Of a DNA stretch of 64,000 bases, positions 34,598 to 43,560 are shown in pieces. Source of the stretch: Microbacterium sp. 18062 (GTDB lineage: Bacteria > Actinomycetota > Actinomycetes > Actinomycetales > Microbacteriaceae). The notes under the pieces were generated by a model that saw only the letters and a list, made by a program, of their open reading frames with translations, searched no databases and was not told where the DNA came from. Both the position numbers and the translations under genes were made by a program. The DNA is taken from NCBI RefSeq assembly GCF_902706225.1, contig NZ_CACSKB010000010.1:1-64000 (forward strand), written 5' to 3'. The first letter of the stretch is position 1, and each line of letters starts with the position of its first letter.

Positions 34598-34671
34598 CGG
34601 GGCGTAGCTCAGTTTGGTAGAGCGCCCGCTTTGGGAGCGGGAGGTCGCAGGTTCAAATCCTGTCGCCCCGA
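34598..34671 (+). tRNA. tRNA-Pro (TGG)
   Basis: Plus-strand cloverleaf with acceptor CGGGGCG paired to CGCCCCG, D-arm AGCTCAGTTTGGTAGAGC, anticodon loop CTTTGGG giving TGG, T-arm GCAGGTTCAAATCCTGT and discriminator A; CCA is not encoded. It lies 73 bases upstream of tig. Confidence 0.96.
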
Positions 34672-34744
34672 CGTATCGGTCCCCAGAGACCCCCGGCCTT
34701 CAGCCACCGCGCGCTGTCGCGGGAACCAGAGGAGAACAACAGGC

Positions 34745-36202
34745 ATGGTCACCAGCACCGTCGAGCAGCTGAGCCCCACCCGGGTCAAGCTCCACATCAC
34801 GGTCTCGCCCGAGGAACTCAAGCCCAACATCGCCCACGCCTACGAGCACATCGCTCGTGACGTGCAGATCCCCGGCTTCCGCAAGGGCAAGGTTCCGGCG
34901 CCCATCATCGACCAGCGCATCGGCCGCGGCGCCGTCATCGAGCACGCCGTCAACGACGGCCTCGACGGCTTCTACCGCGCCGCGGTGCAGGAGAACGAGA
35001 TCCGCGTTCTCGGTCGCCCCGAGGCCGAGGTCGTCGAGCTCCCCGAGCTCTCCGACTTCTCGGGTGATCTGAAGGTCACCGTCGAGGTCGACGTGCGCCC
35101 CGAGTTCGAGCTGCCCGCCTACGAGGGCCTGACCATCACGGTCGACGCCGTCGGGACCGACGAGGCCGCGATCGACGCAGAGCTCGAGAGCCTGCGGGCG
35201 CGCTTCGGCACGCTCGTCACGGTCGATCGCCCGGCCGCGACCGGCGACTTCGTGGAGCTCGACCTCGTGGCCGCCATCGACGGCACCGAGATCGACCGCG
35301 CCGAGGGCGTGTCCTACGAGGTCGGCTCCGGCGAGCTGCTCGAGGGCATCGACGAGGCCATCGACTCGCTCACCGCGGGCGAGGAGACCACCTTCCGCTC
35401 GAAGCTGGTCGGCGGCGACCACGCCGGCGAGGAGGCCGAGGTCGCGGTCAACGTCAAGGCCGTCAAGGAGCGCGAGCTCCCCGACGCCGACGACGACTTC
35501 GCGCAGATGGCCAGCGAGTTCGACACGATCGCCGAGCTGCGCGAGAGCCTGTCGGAGCGCGTCGCCCAGCAGTCGACCTTCACCCAGGGGGCCGCGGCGC
35601 GCGACAAGCTCGTCGAGCTGCTCCTCGAGAAAGCCGACATCCCCGTGCCGCCGAAGGTCATCGAGGACGAGGTGCACAACCACCTCGACGGCGAAGGCCG
35701 CCTCGAGGACGACGTGCACCGCGCCGAGGTCACCGAGGCCAGCGAGAAGCAGTTCCGCACGCAGATCCTCCTCGACAAGATCGCCGAGGATGCAGCCGTC
35801 CAGGTCTCGCAGGACGAGCTCACGCAGTACCTCATCCAGTCGTCCGCTCAGTACGGCATGGCCCCGCAGGACTTCGTGAACGCGCTGCAGGAGGGCAACC
35901 AGCTGCCCGCCATGATCGGCGAGGTCGCCCGTAACAAGGCTCTCGCGATCGCGCTCGGCCGCGTCACCGTCGTCGACGAGAACGGCAAGGCCGTCGACCT
36001 GAGCGGTTTCGTCGCGGTCGAGGACGAGCCCGCCTCCGAAGAGGACGTCGTCGAGGAGGCGCAGGAGATCGCCGACGCTGCGGCGGACGCAGAAGAGGCG
36101 CCCGCCGAGAAGGGGTCCGAGAAGAAGGCCCCGGCCAACAAGGCTCCCGCCAAGAAACCGGCCGCCAAGAAGGCTCCGGCCAAGAAGGCGGACGCCGAGT
36201 AA
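34745..36202 (+). CDS. tig: Trigger factor (ribosome-associated chaperone, peptidyl-prolyl isomerase)
   Basis: The 485-residue chaperone binds ribosomal protein L23 and holds nascent chains. The ribosome docking signature GFRKGKVP is at residues 44-51, the FKBP-like isomerase domain spans about 155-240 ([14 protein letters not shown] onwards) and the C-terminal chaperone arms follow. The last 50 residues are an acidic run followed by Lys/Ala-Pro repeats ([17 protein letters not shown]), an actinobacterial type of tail of unknown use. GAGGAG precedes the ATG. It ends at a strong terminator. Confidence 0.97.
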   Translation: MVTSTVEQLSPTRVKLHITVSPEELKPNIAHAYEHIARDVQIPGFRKGKVPAPIIDQRIGRGAVIEHAVNDGLDGFYRAAVQENEIRVLGRPEAEVVELPELSDFSGDLKVTVEVDVRPEFELPAYEGLTITVDAVGTDEAAIDAELESLRARFGTLVTVDRPAATGDFVELDLVAAIDGTEIDRAEGVSYEVGSGELLEGIDEAIDSLTAGEETTFRSKLVGGDHAGEEAEVAVNVKAVKERELPDADDDFAQMASEFDTIAELRESLSERVAQQSTFTQGAAARDKLVELLLEKADIPVPPKVIEDEVHNHLDGEGRLEDDVHRAEVTEASEKQFRTQILLDKIAEDAAVQVSQDELTQYLIQSSAQYGMAPQDFVNALQEGNQLPAMIGEVARNKALAIALGRVTVVDENGKAVDLSGFVAVEDEPASEEDVVEEAQEIADAAADAEEAPAEKGSEKKAPANKAPAKKPAAKKAPAKKADAE

Positions 36203-36216
36203 TCGGACCCGACGTC

Positions 36217-36258
36217 ACGGAACGGGCGGATGCTGCGGCATCCGCCCGTTCCGTCTTT
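36217..36258 (+). terminator. Intrinsic terminator of tig
   Basis: A perfect 17-base stem (ACGGAACGGGCGGATGC, 36217-36233, with its complement 36238-36254) closes a TGCG loop and is followed by CTTTCT. Confidence 0.85.
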
Positions 36259-36279
36259 CTGCGAGAGGACGCGACGACC

Positions 36280-36816
36280 ATGACCGATGACTGGGACGCC
36301 CGGATCGACGCGGTGTGGGCCGACGATGCCCTGGACGATCAGGCTCGCATCGATGCCATCGAGGCACTGGCCGCGGAGCGTCCGGCAGAGGACGCGCGGG
36401 CGCTGTTCGAACGTGCCGGCGCGTACGACTCGGCCGGCCGCGAGGCAGAGGCGGAACCCCTCTATCGGCAGACCCTGGCCATGGGACTCGACGACAGCCA
36501 CCGCACGCAGGCCGTCATCCAGCTCGCGAGCACCATCCGCAACCTCGGCAAGGCCGAGGAGAGCCTGGCACTGCTCGCCGCGGAGTACGACAGGCGAGAC
36601 CGGGACGGGATGCGGGATGCCGTGGCCGCGTTCTACGCCCTCGCGCTCAGCTCGTCGGGCGATGACCGGAGAGCCCTCGCCGTCGCGCTCGACGCCCTCG
36701 CTCCACACCTCGCTCGCTACACCCGATCGGTCGCCGGATACGCGGCCGAACTCGTGCATGCGCCGCAGCGTATGCCGACGGCGAACATCGGCGAGGGTCC
36801 CGAACCTCGCCGGTAG
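36280..36816 (+). CDS. Tetratricopeptide-repeat protein
   Basis: The 178-residue soluble protein has an N-terminal helical pair and TPR-like repeats ([32 protein letters not shown] and [26 protein letters not shown]), matching the small TPR_5-type proteins. It would act as a protein-binding scaffold; partner unknown. It is wedged between tig and clpP1, where many actinobacteria have no gene. GAGAGGACG precedes the ATG. The stop TAG is part of the TAGATT -10 hexamer of clpP1. Confidence 0.85.
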   Translation: MTDDWDARIDAVWADDALDDQARIDAIEALAAERPAEDARALFERAGAYDSAGREAEAEPLYRQTLAMGLDDSHRTQAVIQLASTIRNLGKAEESLALLAAEYDRRDRDGMRDAVAAFYALALSSSGDDRRALAVALDALAPHLARYTRSVAGYAAELVHAPQRMPTANIGEGPEPRR

Positions 36817-36850
36817 ATTCAAAGCCAAGACCACGGAATCAGGAGTGAAC

Positions 36851-37441
36851 ATGGCCGAACCCCTTATGGCGACCAGCGTCTTCGACAGACTGCTGAAGGA
36901 CCGCATCATCTGGCTCGGATCCGAGGTGCGCGACGAGAACGCCAATGAGATCTGCGCCAAGATCCTGCTGCTCGCGGCCGAGGACTCGCAGAAGGACATC
37001 TACCTCTACATCAACTCGCCGGGCGGATCGATCACCGCCGGCATGGCGATCTACGACACGATGCAGTTCGTGCCGAACGACATCGTCACCGTCGGCATCG
37101 GTATGGCCGCGTCGATGGGGCAGCTGCTGCTGACCGCCGGGACCAAGGGCAAGCGCTACATCACCCCCAACGCGCGCGTGCTGCTGCACCAGCCGCACGG
37201 CGGCTTCGGCGGAACCTCCAGCGACATCCAGACGCAGGCGCAGCTCATCATCTCGATGAAGAACCGCCTCGCCGAGATCACCGCGGCGCAGACCGGCAAG
37301 TCGGTCGAGCAGATCAACGAGGACGGCGACCGCGACCGCTGGTTCACCGCCGACGAGGCGCTCGAGTACGGCTTCGTCGACCACATCCGCGAGTCCGCGA
37401 CCGACGTCATCGGCGGCGGCGGAACCGCGACCGACAACTAG
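36851..37441 (+). CDS. clpP1: ATP-dependent Clp protease proteolytic subunit ClpP1
   Basis: The 196-residue serine protease subunit assembles with ClpP2 into a mixed tetradecamer. Catalytic Ser88 (GMAASMGQ), His113 (LLHQPHGG) and Asp in GDRDRWF are present. GGAG lies 7 bases before the ATG; TAGATT at 36814-36819 overlaps the stop of the TPR gene and gives a leader of about 25 bases. clpP2 follows after 28 bases. Confidence 0.97.
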   Translation: MAEPLMATSVFDRLLKDRIIWLGSEVRDENANEICAKILLLAAEDSQKDIYLYINSPGGSITAGMAIYDTMQFVPNDIVTVGIGMAASMGQLLLTAGTKGKRYITPNARVLLHQPHGGFGGTSSDIQTQAQLIISMKNRLAEITAAQTGKSVEQINEDGDRDRWFTADEALEYGFVDHIRESATDVIGGGGTATDN

Positions 37442-37469
37442 GCTCCCGAAGGCGAAAGAGAGAACCCGA

Positions 37470-38135
37470 ATGAACACCCCCACCTTCGGCGCCCCCCAGG
37501 GGCTGCAGATGCCCTCGAGCCGGTATGTGCTGCCGCAGTTCGAGGAGCGCACCGCCTACGGCTACAAGCGCCAGGACCCCTACAACAAGCTGTTCGAGGA
37601 CCGCGTCATCTTTCTGGGCGTGCAGGTCGACGACGCCTCGGCCGACGACGTGATGGCGCAGCTGCTCGTGCTCGAGTCCCAGGACCCCGACCGCGACATC
37701 ATCATGTACATCAACTCGCCCGGCGGATCCTTCACCGCGATGACCGCGATCTACGACACCATGCAGTACGTGTCGCCGCAGATCCAGACCGTCGTGCTGG
37801 GCCAGGCGGCGTCCGCGGCATCCGTGCTGCTGGCCGCAGGCGCCCCCGGCAAGCGTCTCGCGCTGCCGAACGCCCGCATCCTCATCCACCAGCCGGCGAT
37901 GGGTGAGGCCGGTCACGGCCAGGCCTCCGACATCGAGATCCAGGCGGCGGAGATCCTGCGGATGCGCACCTGGCTCGAGCAGACGCTGTCGAAGCACTCG
38001 AACAAGACGCCCGAAGAGGTCAACAAGGACATCGACCGCGACAAGATCCTGTCCGCCGCTGATGCGGTGGCCTACGGTCTGGTCGATCAGGTGCTGACCA
38101 CGCGCAAGCGCACGCCCCCGGCGCTCACCTCCTGA
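37470..38135 (+). CDS. clpP2: ATP-dependent Clp protease proteolytic subunit ClpP2
   Basis: The 221-residue second subunit has catalytic Ser115 (GQAASAAS), His140 (ILIHQPAMG) and Asp in DIDRDKI. N-terminal extension of about 30 residues before KLFEDRVIFLG exceeds that of ClpP1, as in actinobacterial ClpP2, which docks the ATPase. Co-transcribed with clpP1; a terminator follows, so clpX has its own promoter. Confidence 0.97.
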   Translation: MNTPTFGAPQGLQMPSSRYVLPQFEERTAYGYKRQDPYNKLFEDRVIFLGVQVDDASADDVMAQLLVLESQDPDRDIIMYINSPGGSFTAMTAIYDTMQYVSPQIQTVVLGQAASAASVLLAAGAPGKRLALPNARILIHQPAMGEAGHGQASDIEIQAAEILRMRTWLEQTLSKHSNKTPEEVNKDIDRDKILSAADAVAYGLVDQVLTTRKRTPPALTS

Positions 38136-38152
38136 GAGCGCACGACATGTCA

Positions 38153-38187
38153 GACGACGCCCCGGTCTCCACAGCCGGGGCGTCGTC
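38153..38187 (+). terminator. Terminator after clpP2
   Basis: GACGACGCCCCGG (38153-38165) and CCGGGGCGTCGTC (38175-38187) form a perfect 13-base stem with a 9-base loop. Confidence 0.8.
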
Positions 38188-38309
38188 GTGCTCCGGCGAA
38201 GAGCAGGGGACCCCGCGAGGCCCACGACGTGCGGCCCAATGCACCCCGTTGTCGGAGGCAGAGGTTAGGCTCGGGGGAGAGCGGACGCATCCGGGGGAAG
38301 AGAGGCATC

Positions 38310-39578
38310 ATGGCACGCATCGGTGAGAGCGCCGACCTGTTCAAATGCTCTTTCTGTGGAAAGAGCCAGAAGCAGGTGCAGCAGCTCATCGCGGGCCCGG
38401 GGGTCTACATCTGCGACGAGTGCGTCGAGCTGTGCAACGAGATCATCGAAGAGCGCATGGCGGAGCAGACCTCCGGCGAGGTCGCTGAGTTCGACCTCCC
38501 GAAGCCGCGCGAGATCTTCGCATTCCTCGAGGACTACGTCGTCGGTCAGGAGCAGGCCAAGCGTGCCCTGTCCGTCGCGGTGTACAACCACTACAAGCGC
38601 GTCCGGGCGCAGTCGACGATCATCTCCGCCGAGCAGCGCGCCGATGAGATCGAGATCGCGAAGAGCAACATCCTGATGCTCGGTCCGACCGGATGCGGCA
38701 AGACCTACCTGGCACAGACGCTCGCGAAGCGACTGAACGTGCCGTTCGCCGTCGCCGATGCCACGGCGCTGACCGAGGCCGGGTACGTCGGTGAGGACGT
38801 GGAGAACATCCTCCTGAAGCTCCTTCAGGCCGCCGACTTCGACACGAAGCGCGCCGAGACCGGCATCATCTATATCGACGAGGTCGACAAGATCGCCCGC
38901 AAGGCCGAGAACCCCTCGATCACCCGTGACGTCTCGGGCGAGGGCGTGCAGCAGGCGCTGCTGAAGATCCTCGAGGGCACCGTCGCATCGGTGCCGCCCC
39001 AGGGCGGCCGCAAGCACCCGCATCAGGAGTTCATCCAGATCGACACGACGAACGTGCTGTTCATCGTCGCGGGCGCGTTCGCCGGGCTGGAGGAGATCAT
39101 CTCCGCCCGCGTCGGCAAGCACGGCGTCGGGTTCGGCGCACCGCTGCAGCGCAAGGACGAAGGCCCCGACCTCTTCGGCGAGGTGCTCCCCGAAGACCTG
39201 CACAAGTTCGGCCTCATCCCCGAGTTCATCGGACGGCTCCCCGTCATCGCGGCCGTGTCGCCGCTCGACCGCGAGGCGCTCATGGAGATCCTCACCGAGC
39301 CGAAGAACGCGCTCGTCAAGCAGTATCAGCGCATGTTCGAGCTCGATGACGTCGAGCTCGACTTCGAGCGCGATGCTCTCGAGGCCATCGCCGAGCTCGC
39401 CGTGTCGCGCAAGACCGGTGCGCGCGGTCTCCGTGCGATCCTCGAGGACGTCCTGGGGCCGATCATGTTCGAGATCCCCTCGAGCGAGGACGTCGCGAAG
39501 GTGGTCGTGACCCGTGCCGCCGTCGAAGACGGCGCGGCGCCCACGCTGGTGCTCCGGCAGAAGCGCAAGTCCGCCTGA
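38310..39578 (+). CDS. clpX: ATP-dependent Clp protease ATP-binding subunit ClpX
   Basis: The 422-residue AAA+ unfoldase feeds ssrA-tagged and other proteins to ClpP. The zinc-binding domain has Cys13, 16, 35 and 38. Walker A is GPTGCGKT, Walker [12 protein letters not shown], the pore loop GYVGEDVE, and the ClpP-binding loop around IGFGA (here HGVGFGAPL). Sensor-2 [10 protein letters not shown] closes the module. AGAGAGG precedes the ATG. It is separated from clpP2 by a terminator and about 120 bases. Confidence 0.97.
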   Translation: MARIGESADLFKCSFCGKSQKQVQQLIAGPGVYICDECVELCNEIIEERMAEQTSGEVAEFDLPKPREIFAFLEDYVVGQEQAKRALSVAVYNHYKRVRAQSTIISAEQRADEIEIAKSNILMLGPTGCGKTYLAQTLAKRLNVPFAVADATALTEAGYVGEDVENILLKLLQAADFDTKRAETGIIYIDEVDKIARKAENPSITRDVSGEGVQQALLKILEGTVASVPPQGGRKHPHQEFIQIDTTNVLFIVAGAFAGLEEIISARVGKHGVGFGAPLQRKDEGPDLFGEVLPEDLHKFGLIPEFIGRLPVIAAVSPLDREALMEILTEPKNALVKQYQRMFELDDVELDFERDALEAIAELAVSRKTGARGLRAILEDVLGPIMFEIPSSEDVAKVVVTRAAVEDGAAPTLVLRQKRKSA

Positions 39579-39818
39579 CCTTCGCGTCTGAGCCCACACA
39601 GCGACAGCGCTGAATCGGACGAACGGGGAGACGATAGACGTCGACTTCGCCCAGCATCGCGCACGTGGCGGCGGAAGTCACGCGCACCGCATCGACGGCC
39701 TATCGTGACGCGGACGATGCCGTCGGCAGAGCGTGGAGCATCTGAGCCCATGACAGCACGGGGAGAAGACACCTCGTCCGGACGGAGAAGGATGACCTCC
39801 CGAGGCGACGGCGCCGAC

Positions 39819-40365
39819 ATGCGTATCGTCCTCGTACGGTGGAACGGTTTCACACCTGGAAGCGTGCGCTTGTTCGTGCGCCTCCATCCCACGGCTGCGC
39901 TACGGACGGCCGTTGGGCACCTTCGATCCGCCGGATTCGCAGCCGGTGACGACACGTTCCCGCGGAAACTGCGGGATGCCAGGTCCGAATGGCTCGCGCA
40001 GGACCTGCGCCTGGGTGAGGTCCGACGCTCGTGGAAGCGCGGCATCGTCGAGTATCTGGCAGACGGCACGGGTCTCGAGTTCCTCCGGCGCTTCTGGCGC
40101 GGCGCGACGCCCACGCTCATCGTGGCGTGCGCACGCACGCACGACGAGCGACGGCACGGAACGGGTGATCTATCCGCACGTATCGACGATCGGCGGATCG
40201 GACCAGAAGGACACGAACCCGTTGATGCGACAAGCATTGGCGGCGCTCGACGAGGAGTTCGCCCGAACCGACGTGCTCGTCTCCCGCGAGACCATTCGGA
40301 GCATCAAGAACGACGGATCACCGGCATCGCAGGCGGTCGTGCGCGAGATGCTCGACTGGCGCTGA
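39819..40365 (+). pseudogene. Frameshifted gene of unknown function with GCAC repeat at the break
   Basis: Frame 1 from ATG 39819 codes for about 107 residues of convincing protein (LRTAVGHLRSAGFAAG, LEFLRRFWRGATPTLIVACAR) up to roughly 40135. From about 40140 coding continues in the next frame (ERVIYPHVSTIGGSDQKDT ... VVREMLDWR) to a TGA at 40363-40365. The switch falls on a GCAC tandem (40131-40142); removing one 4-base unit would restore a single frame of about 180 residues. Both halves have high third-position GC. I do not recognise the family. It could be a pseudogene, a phase-variable gene or a base-call error. Confidence 0.55.
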
Positions 40366-40487
40366 GCCGCGCTGCTGATGGGTCGCGACCACGGCCGCGC
40401 GGTCTGGCTCGTGCGGCGGCGGTGCGTCCGCGGACGTCGCGACATGTGTCGAGCGGGCGTGTCGGAGCCTTGCTCTAGCCTCGTGCC

Positions 40488-41051
40488 ATGACCCGGATCG
40501 TCTTCGACACTGCGACCTCGATCAACGGCTGGATCGCCGACGAGAACAACTCCCTGACCTGGCTCTTCGCCGTACCGGGCGGTGAGAGCCCCGATGCCGA
40601 GCTGCTGCCTCCATCGGCCACGGTACTGGTCGAGGGCTCGACGACGTATGAGTGGCTGCTGGACGAATCCGATCTCCTCGTACATCCCGAGAAGTGGCGT
40701 GTGTTCTACGGCGACCGGCCGGTCTTCGTGTTCACCTCCCGCCGGTTGCCGGTGCCCACGGGCGCCGACGTGCGTTTCGTCTCCGGCGATGTCGCCGCCG
40801 TCCTGCCGCGCATCCGCGAAGCGGCCGGCACGGGCGACATCTGGGTGGTCGGCGGCGGAGACCTGGCCGGTCAGTTCCTGGATGCGGGTGCGCTCGACGA
40901 ACTCGCCATCTCTATCGCGCCTGTGGCTCTGACCGGTGGCGCGCCGCTGCTGCCTCGCCGCATCGAGTCGGATCGCCTCGTGCTCACCGAGGCGAAGGCC
41001 GTCGGTCAGTTCGCCCGTCTACGCTACGAGGTGCGCCCGCTTCTCGCATGA
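40488..41051 (+). CDS. Dihydrofolate reductase/RibD C-terminal family reductase
   Basis: The 187-residue NADPH-dependent reductase-like protein has the family pattern TRIVFDTATSINGWIADENNSLTWL at the start, a substrate-loop STTYEWLL and the nucleotide signature IWVVGGGDLAGQFLDAGALDEL. Such stand-alone proteins are usually of unknown substrate. TAGCCT (40476-40481) lies 6 bases upstream of the ATG, so leaderless. It converges on the M3 peptidase. Confidence 0.88.
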   Translation: MTRIVFDTATSINGWIADENNSLTWLFAVPGGESPDAELLPPSATVLVEGSTTYEWLLDESDLLVHPEKWRVFYGDRPVFVFTSRRLPVPTGADVRFVSGDVAAVLPRIREAAGTGDIWVVGGGDLAGQFLDAGALDELAISIAPVALTGGAPLLPRRIESDRLVLTEAKAVGQFARLRYEVRPLLA

Positions 41052-41085
41052 TGACGTGCGCGCGCCCTTCCGCGTGACGCGCCGG

Positions 41086-43143
41086 TCAGGTCTCGAGGCC
41101 GCGACGGTGCAAGAGCGGCGTGACGTCGGCATCCCGGCCGCGGAAGTCGCGGTACGCTTCGAGCGGGTCCTTGGACCCGCCGGCCCCGAGCAGCCGCTGA
41201 CGGAACCGCTCGCCGTTCTCCCTGGTGAGCCCGCCGTTCTCCCGGAACCACTCCACGGCGTCGGCGTCCAGCACCTCGCTCCAGATGTACGAGTAGTAGG
41301 CCGCGCTGTAGCCGCCGGAGAAGACGTGCGCGAAGTACGTCGACGAGTATCGTGTCGGCATGACCGGGTCGTCGAGACCGATGTCGGCCAGAGCTGCCGC
41401 CTCGAAGGCCGCGACGTCGATGTCGGCAGCAGCCGCATCCGCACCGAGCGCGTGCCACGCCTGGTCGAGCCAGGACGCCGCGAGATACTCGCTGGTCTCG
41501 AACCCCTGATTGAAGCTCTCGGATGCGGCGAGCTTCGCGACCACGTCGGCCGGCAGCGGCTCGTCGGTGTCGACGTGGCGCGCGTAGCGCGTGAGGATCT
41601 CGGGCCAGGTGATCCACATCTCGTTGACCTGGCTCGGGAACTCGACGAAATCGCGGAACACCGCGGTGCCGGCGAAGTGCGGGTAGGTGACGGTGGCGAA
41701 CAATCCGTGCAGTGCGTGTCCGAACTCGTGGAAGAGAGTCGTGACCTCGTCGAGGGTCAGGAGGGTCGGCAGACCCGCCCCCGGCCGGGAGACATTGAGG
41801 TTGTTCACGACGACGGGCGCGGTCCCGCGAACGCGCGACTGGGAGACGATCGAGTTCATCCACGCGCCGCCGCGTTTCGTGTCGCGCGTGTAGAGGTCCA
41901 GGATGTAGAGCCCGAGCGCCGAGCCGTCGGCCTCGAACACCTCGAAGATCCGTGCGTCCGGGTGGTAGGCCGTCAGATCGTGCCGTTCGGTGAACGTGAC
42001 GCCGTAGAGCTCGGTGGCCGCCCGGAAGACGCCGTCCTGCAGCACGCGCTCGGCCTCGAACCACGGACGCAGTGCGGCGCGGTCGAGGTCGTACTCCGCA
42101 GCACGCACCTTCTCGGTGTAGAACGCCCAGTCGTGGGCGGCCAGCGGGAAGGGCTCCGGCTCGGCGTCGATGATCCGCTGCAGCGCGGCGCGTTCATGCC
42201 CGGCGTTTCGTGCCGCGGGCACCGCCAGCCGGTGGAGCAGTTCGCGTACTGCCTCGGGCGATCCGGCGGTCTGATCCGCCGTCACGTACGCGGCGTGCGA
42301 GCCGTAGCCGAGAAGCGCCGCGCGTTCGGCGCGGAGCCGGACGATCTCGCGGAGGACGGCGCGGTTGTCGTGCGCGTCTCCCCGCGATGCGCGCGACCTC
42401 GAGGCGGTGAGGATCCGCTCCCGACTCGACCTGTTCGTGAGGGACGACAGATAGGGGTGTCCGGTGAACAGCGTCAGCGTGACCAGATGCCCGCCCTCGA
42501 CACCTCGGTCGTGCGCCGCCTGCGCCGTGGCGGAGAGCTCGCCGTCGGTGAGCCCGTCGAGCTCCGATGGGTCGTCGAAGACGACCGCGAGATCGTTCGT
42601 GTCGGCGAGGAGATTCTTCTCGAATGTCGTCGTGAGCGTCGACAGTCGCCGGTTGAGATCGGTCAGGCGCGCCTTCTGCTCGTCGTCGAGCCCGGCGCCG
42701 GCGTGCGACATCTCCCGGAAGTGACGTTCGACGAGGTAGCGCCGCTCCGGCTCGAGTCCGAGCGCGTCGAGCTGTCCGTGCACCTCGGCGACCCGTGCGA
42801 ACAGGCGGCTGTCGAGCTGAACCGCGTCGTGGTGCGCCGACATCAGCGGCGCGAGCGTCTCTTCGATCTCCTGGATCTCGGGCGTCGCATCGGCCGACGA
42901 CACCGTGTAGAACGTGCGGGAGACACGGTCGAGCAGCTCTCCGCTGCGCTCGATCGCGTCAAGGGTGTTCTCGAACGTCGGCGCGTCCGCATCCGTCGTG
43001 ATCGTCTCGATCTCGGCGCGATGTGCGGCGAACGCGCGCTCGAAGGCGGGCAGGTAGTGCTCGGACCGGATCCGACGGTAGTCGGGCAGGTCGTAGGGCA
43101 GCGATCCCCGCCCGTCCAGCAGGGGATTGTCGGCGTCCGTCAT
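41086..43143 (-). CDS. dcp: M3-family oligopeptidase / dipeptidyl carboxypeptidase
   Basis: The 685-residue zinc peptidase cleaves short peptides in the cytosol. The metal site is FHEFGHALHGLF with the third ligand in FVEFPSQVNEMW, and the substrate Tyr region HPDARIFEVFEADG precedes it. Length fits Dcp (about 680). Two ATGs lie in tandem; TACGCT (43155-43150) is 6 bases before the second, so 43143 is preferred (43146 alternative). Confidence 0.94.
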   Translation of the reverse strand: MTDADNPLLDGRGSLPYDLPDYRRIRSEHYLPAFERAFAAHRAEIETITTDADAPTFENTLDAIERSGELLDRVSRTFYTVSSADATPEIQEIEETLAPLMSAHHDAVQLDSRLFARVAEVHGQLDALGLEPERRYLVERHFREMSHAGAGLDDEQKARLTDLNRRLSTLTTTFEKNLLADTNDLAVVFDDPSELDGLTDGELSATAQAAHDRGVEGGHLVTLTLFTGHPYLSSLTNRSSRERILTASRSRASRGDAHDNRAVLREIVRLRAERAALLGYGSHAAYVTADQTAGSPEAVRELLHRLAVPAARNAGHERAALQRIIDAEPEPFPLAAHDWAFYTEKVRAAEYDLDRAALRPWFEAERVLQDGVFRAATELYGVTFTERHDLTAYHPDARIFEVFEADGSALGLYILDLYTRDTKRGGAWMNSIVSQSRVRGTAPVVVNNLNVSRPGAGLPTLLTLDEVTTLFHEFGHALHGLFATVTYPHFAGTAVFRDFVEFPSQVNEMWITWPEILTRYARHVDTDEPLPADVVAKLAASESFNQGFETSEYLAASWLDQAWHALGADAAAADIDVAAFEAAALADIGLDDPVMPTRYSSTYFAHVFSGGYSAAYYSYIWSEVLDADAVEWFRENGGLTRENGERFRQRLLGAGGSKDPLEAYRDFRGRDADVTPLLHRRGLET

Positions 43144-43171
43144 CATCCCAGCGTAGGCGCCCTATGAAAGG

Positions 43172-43285
43172 ATGCTGATTCGCCGGCCGTGGCTGACGCG
43201 GGTGCCGCTGCGGGACACCGACGGTCTGTCGCCGGCCGAGGCGCGGGCGCCGCACCGCTGGATGCGCGAGACGGGCACCGGCTGA
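43172..43285 (+). CDS. Possible 37-residue protein
   Basis: An ATG at 43172 preceded by GAAAGG opens a 37-residue frame rich in Arg, Pro and Trp (LIRRPWLTRVPLRDTDGL, PHRWMRETGTG). Third positions are almost all G or C, which favours real coding, but the frame is short and no homologue is known to me. It is divergent from the M3 peptidase and convergent with the next gene. Confidence 0.35.
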   Translation: MLIRRPWLTRVPLRDTDGLSPAEARAPHRWMRETGTG

Positions 43286-43310
43286 CCCTTGCACGTGAAT
43301 CTCGTCGCGG

Positions 43311-43559
43311 TCAGCCGAACTCGTCGTCCGGATCGTGGCGCACGATCGCCGCGCCGTCGTGGTTCAGCGACACGATGACCCCCGTGTCGAGCTCCGCGAT
43401 CGGCCGGCCCTCGAGCCAGGTGAGGGTCCACCGGGGAGTGGGCTGGCCGAGCTGATCCGCCGGCAGTGCCTCCTCGACGCCGGAGATGCCGGCGCGCAGC
43501 TCGGCCGGCACGGCGGCAGGCGGGGTGGAACGGGCGGTCCAGCGGGTTCCGAGCTGCAT
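43311..43559 (-). CDS. Small protein of unknown function (82 aa) behind valS
   Basis: The 82-residue protein has no recognised domain; the second half looks like a beta sandwich (RWTLTWLEGRPIAELDTGVIVSLNHDGAAIV) and it ends in DDEFG. ATG at 43559 starts one base past the valS stop region and GGAGG lies upstream, so it is in the valS transcript. I recall similar small genes behind valS in Microbacteriaceae but cannot name one. Confidence 0.7.
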   Translation of the reverse strand: MQLGTRWTARSTPPAAVPAELRAGISGVEEALPADQLGQPTPRWTLTWLEGRPIAELDTGVIVSLNHDGAAIVRHDPDDEFG

Positions 43560-43560
43560 G

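Noticed and set aside
36780-36850. Possible ClgR-type operator before clpP1
   Set aside because: GGCGAGG/CCTCGCC (36790-36811) forms a hairpin but I could not match the spacing of a ClgR box with confidence.
39900-40157. Minus-strand small frame in the region of the frameshifted gene
   Set aside because: Weaker coding bias than the plus-strand frames and no protein-like composition.
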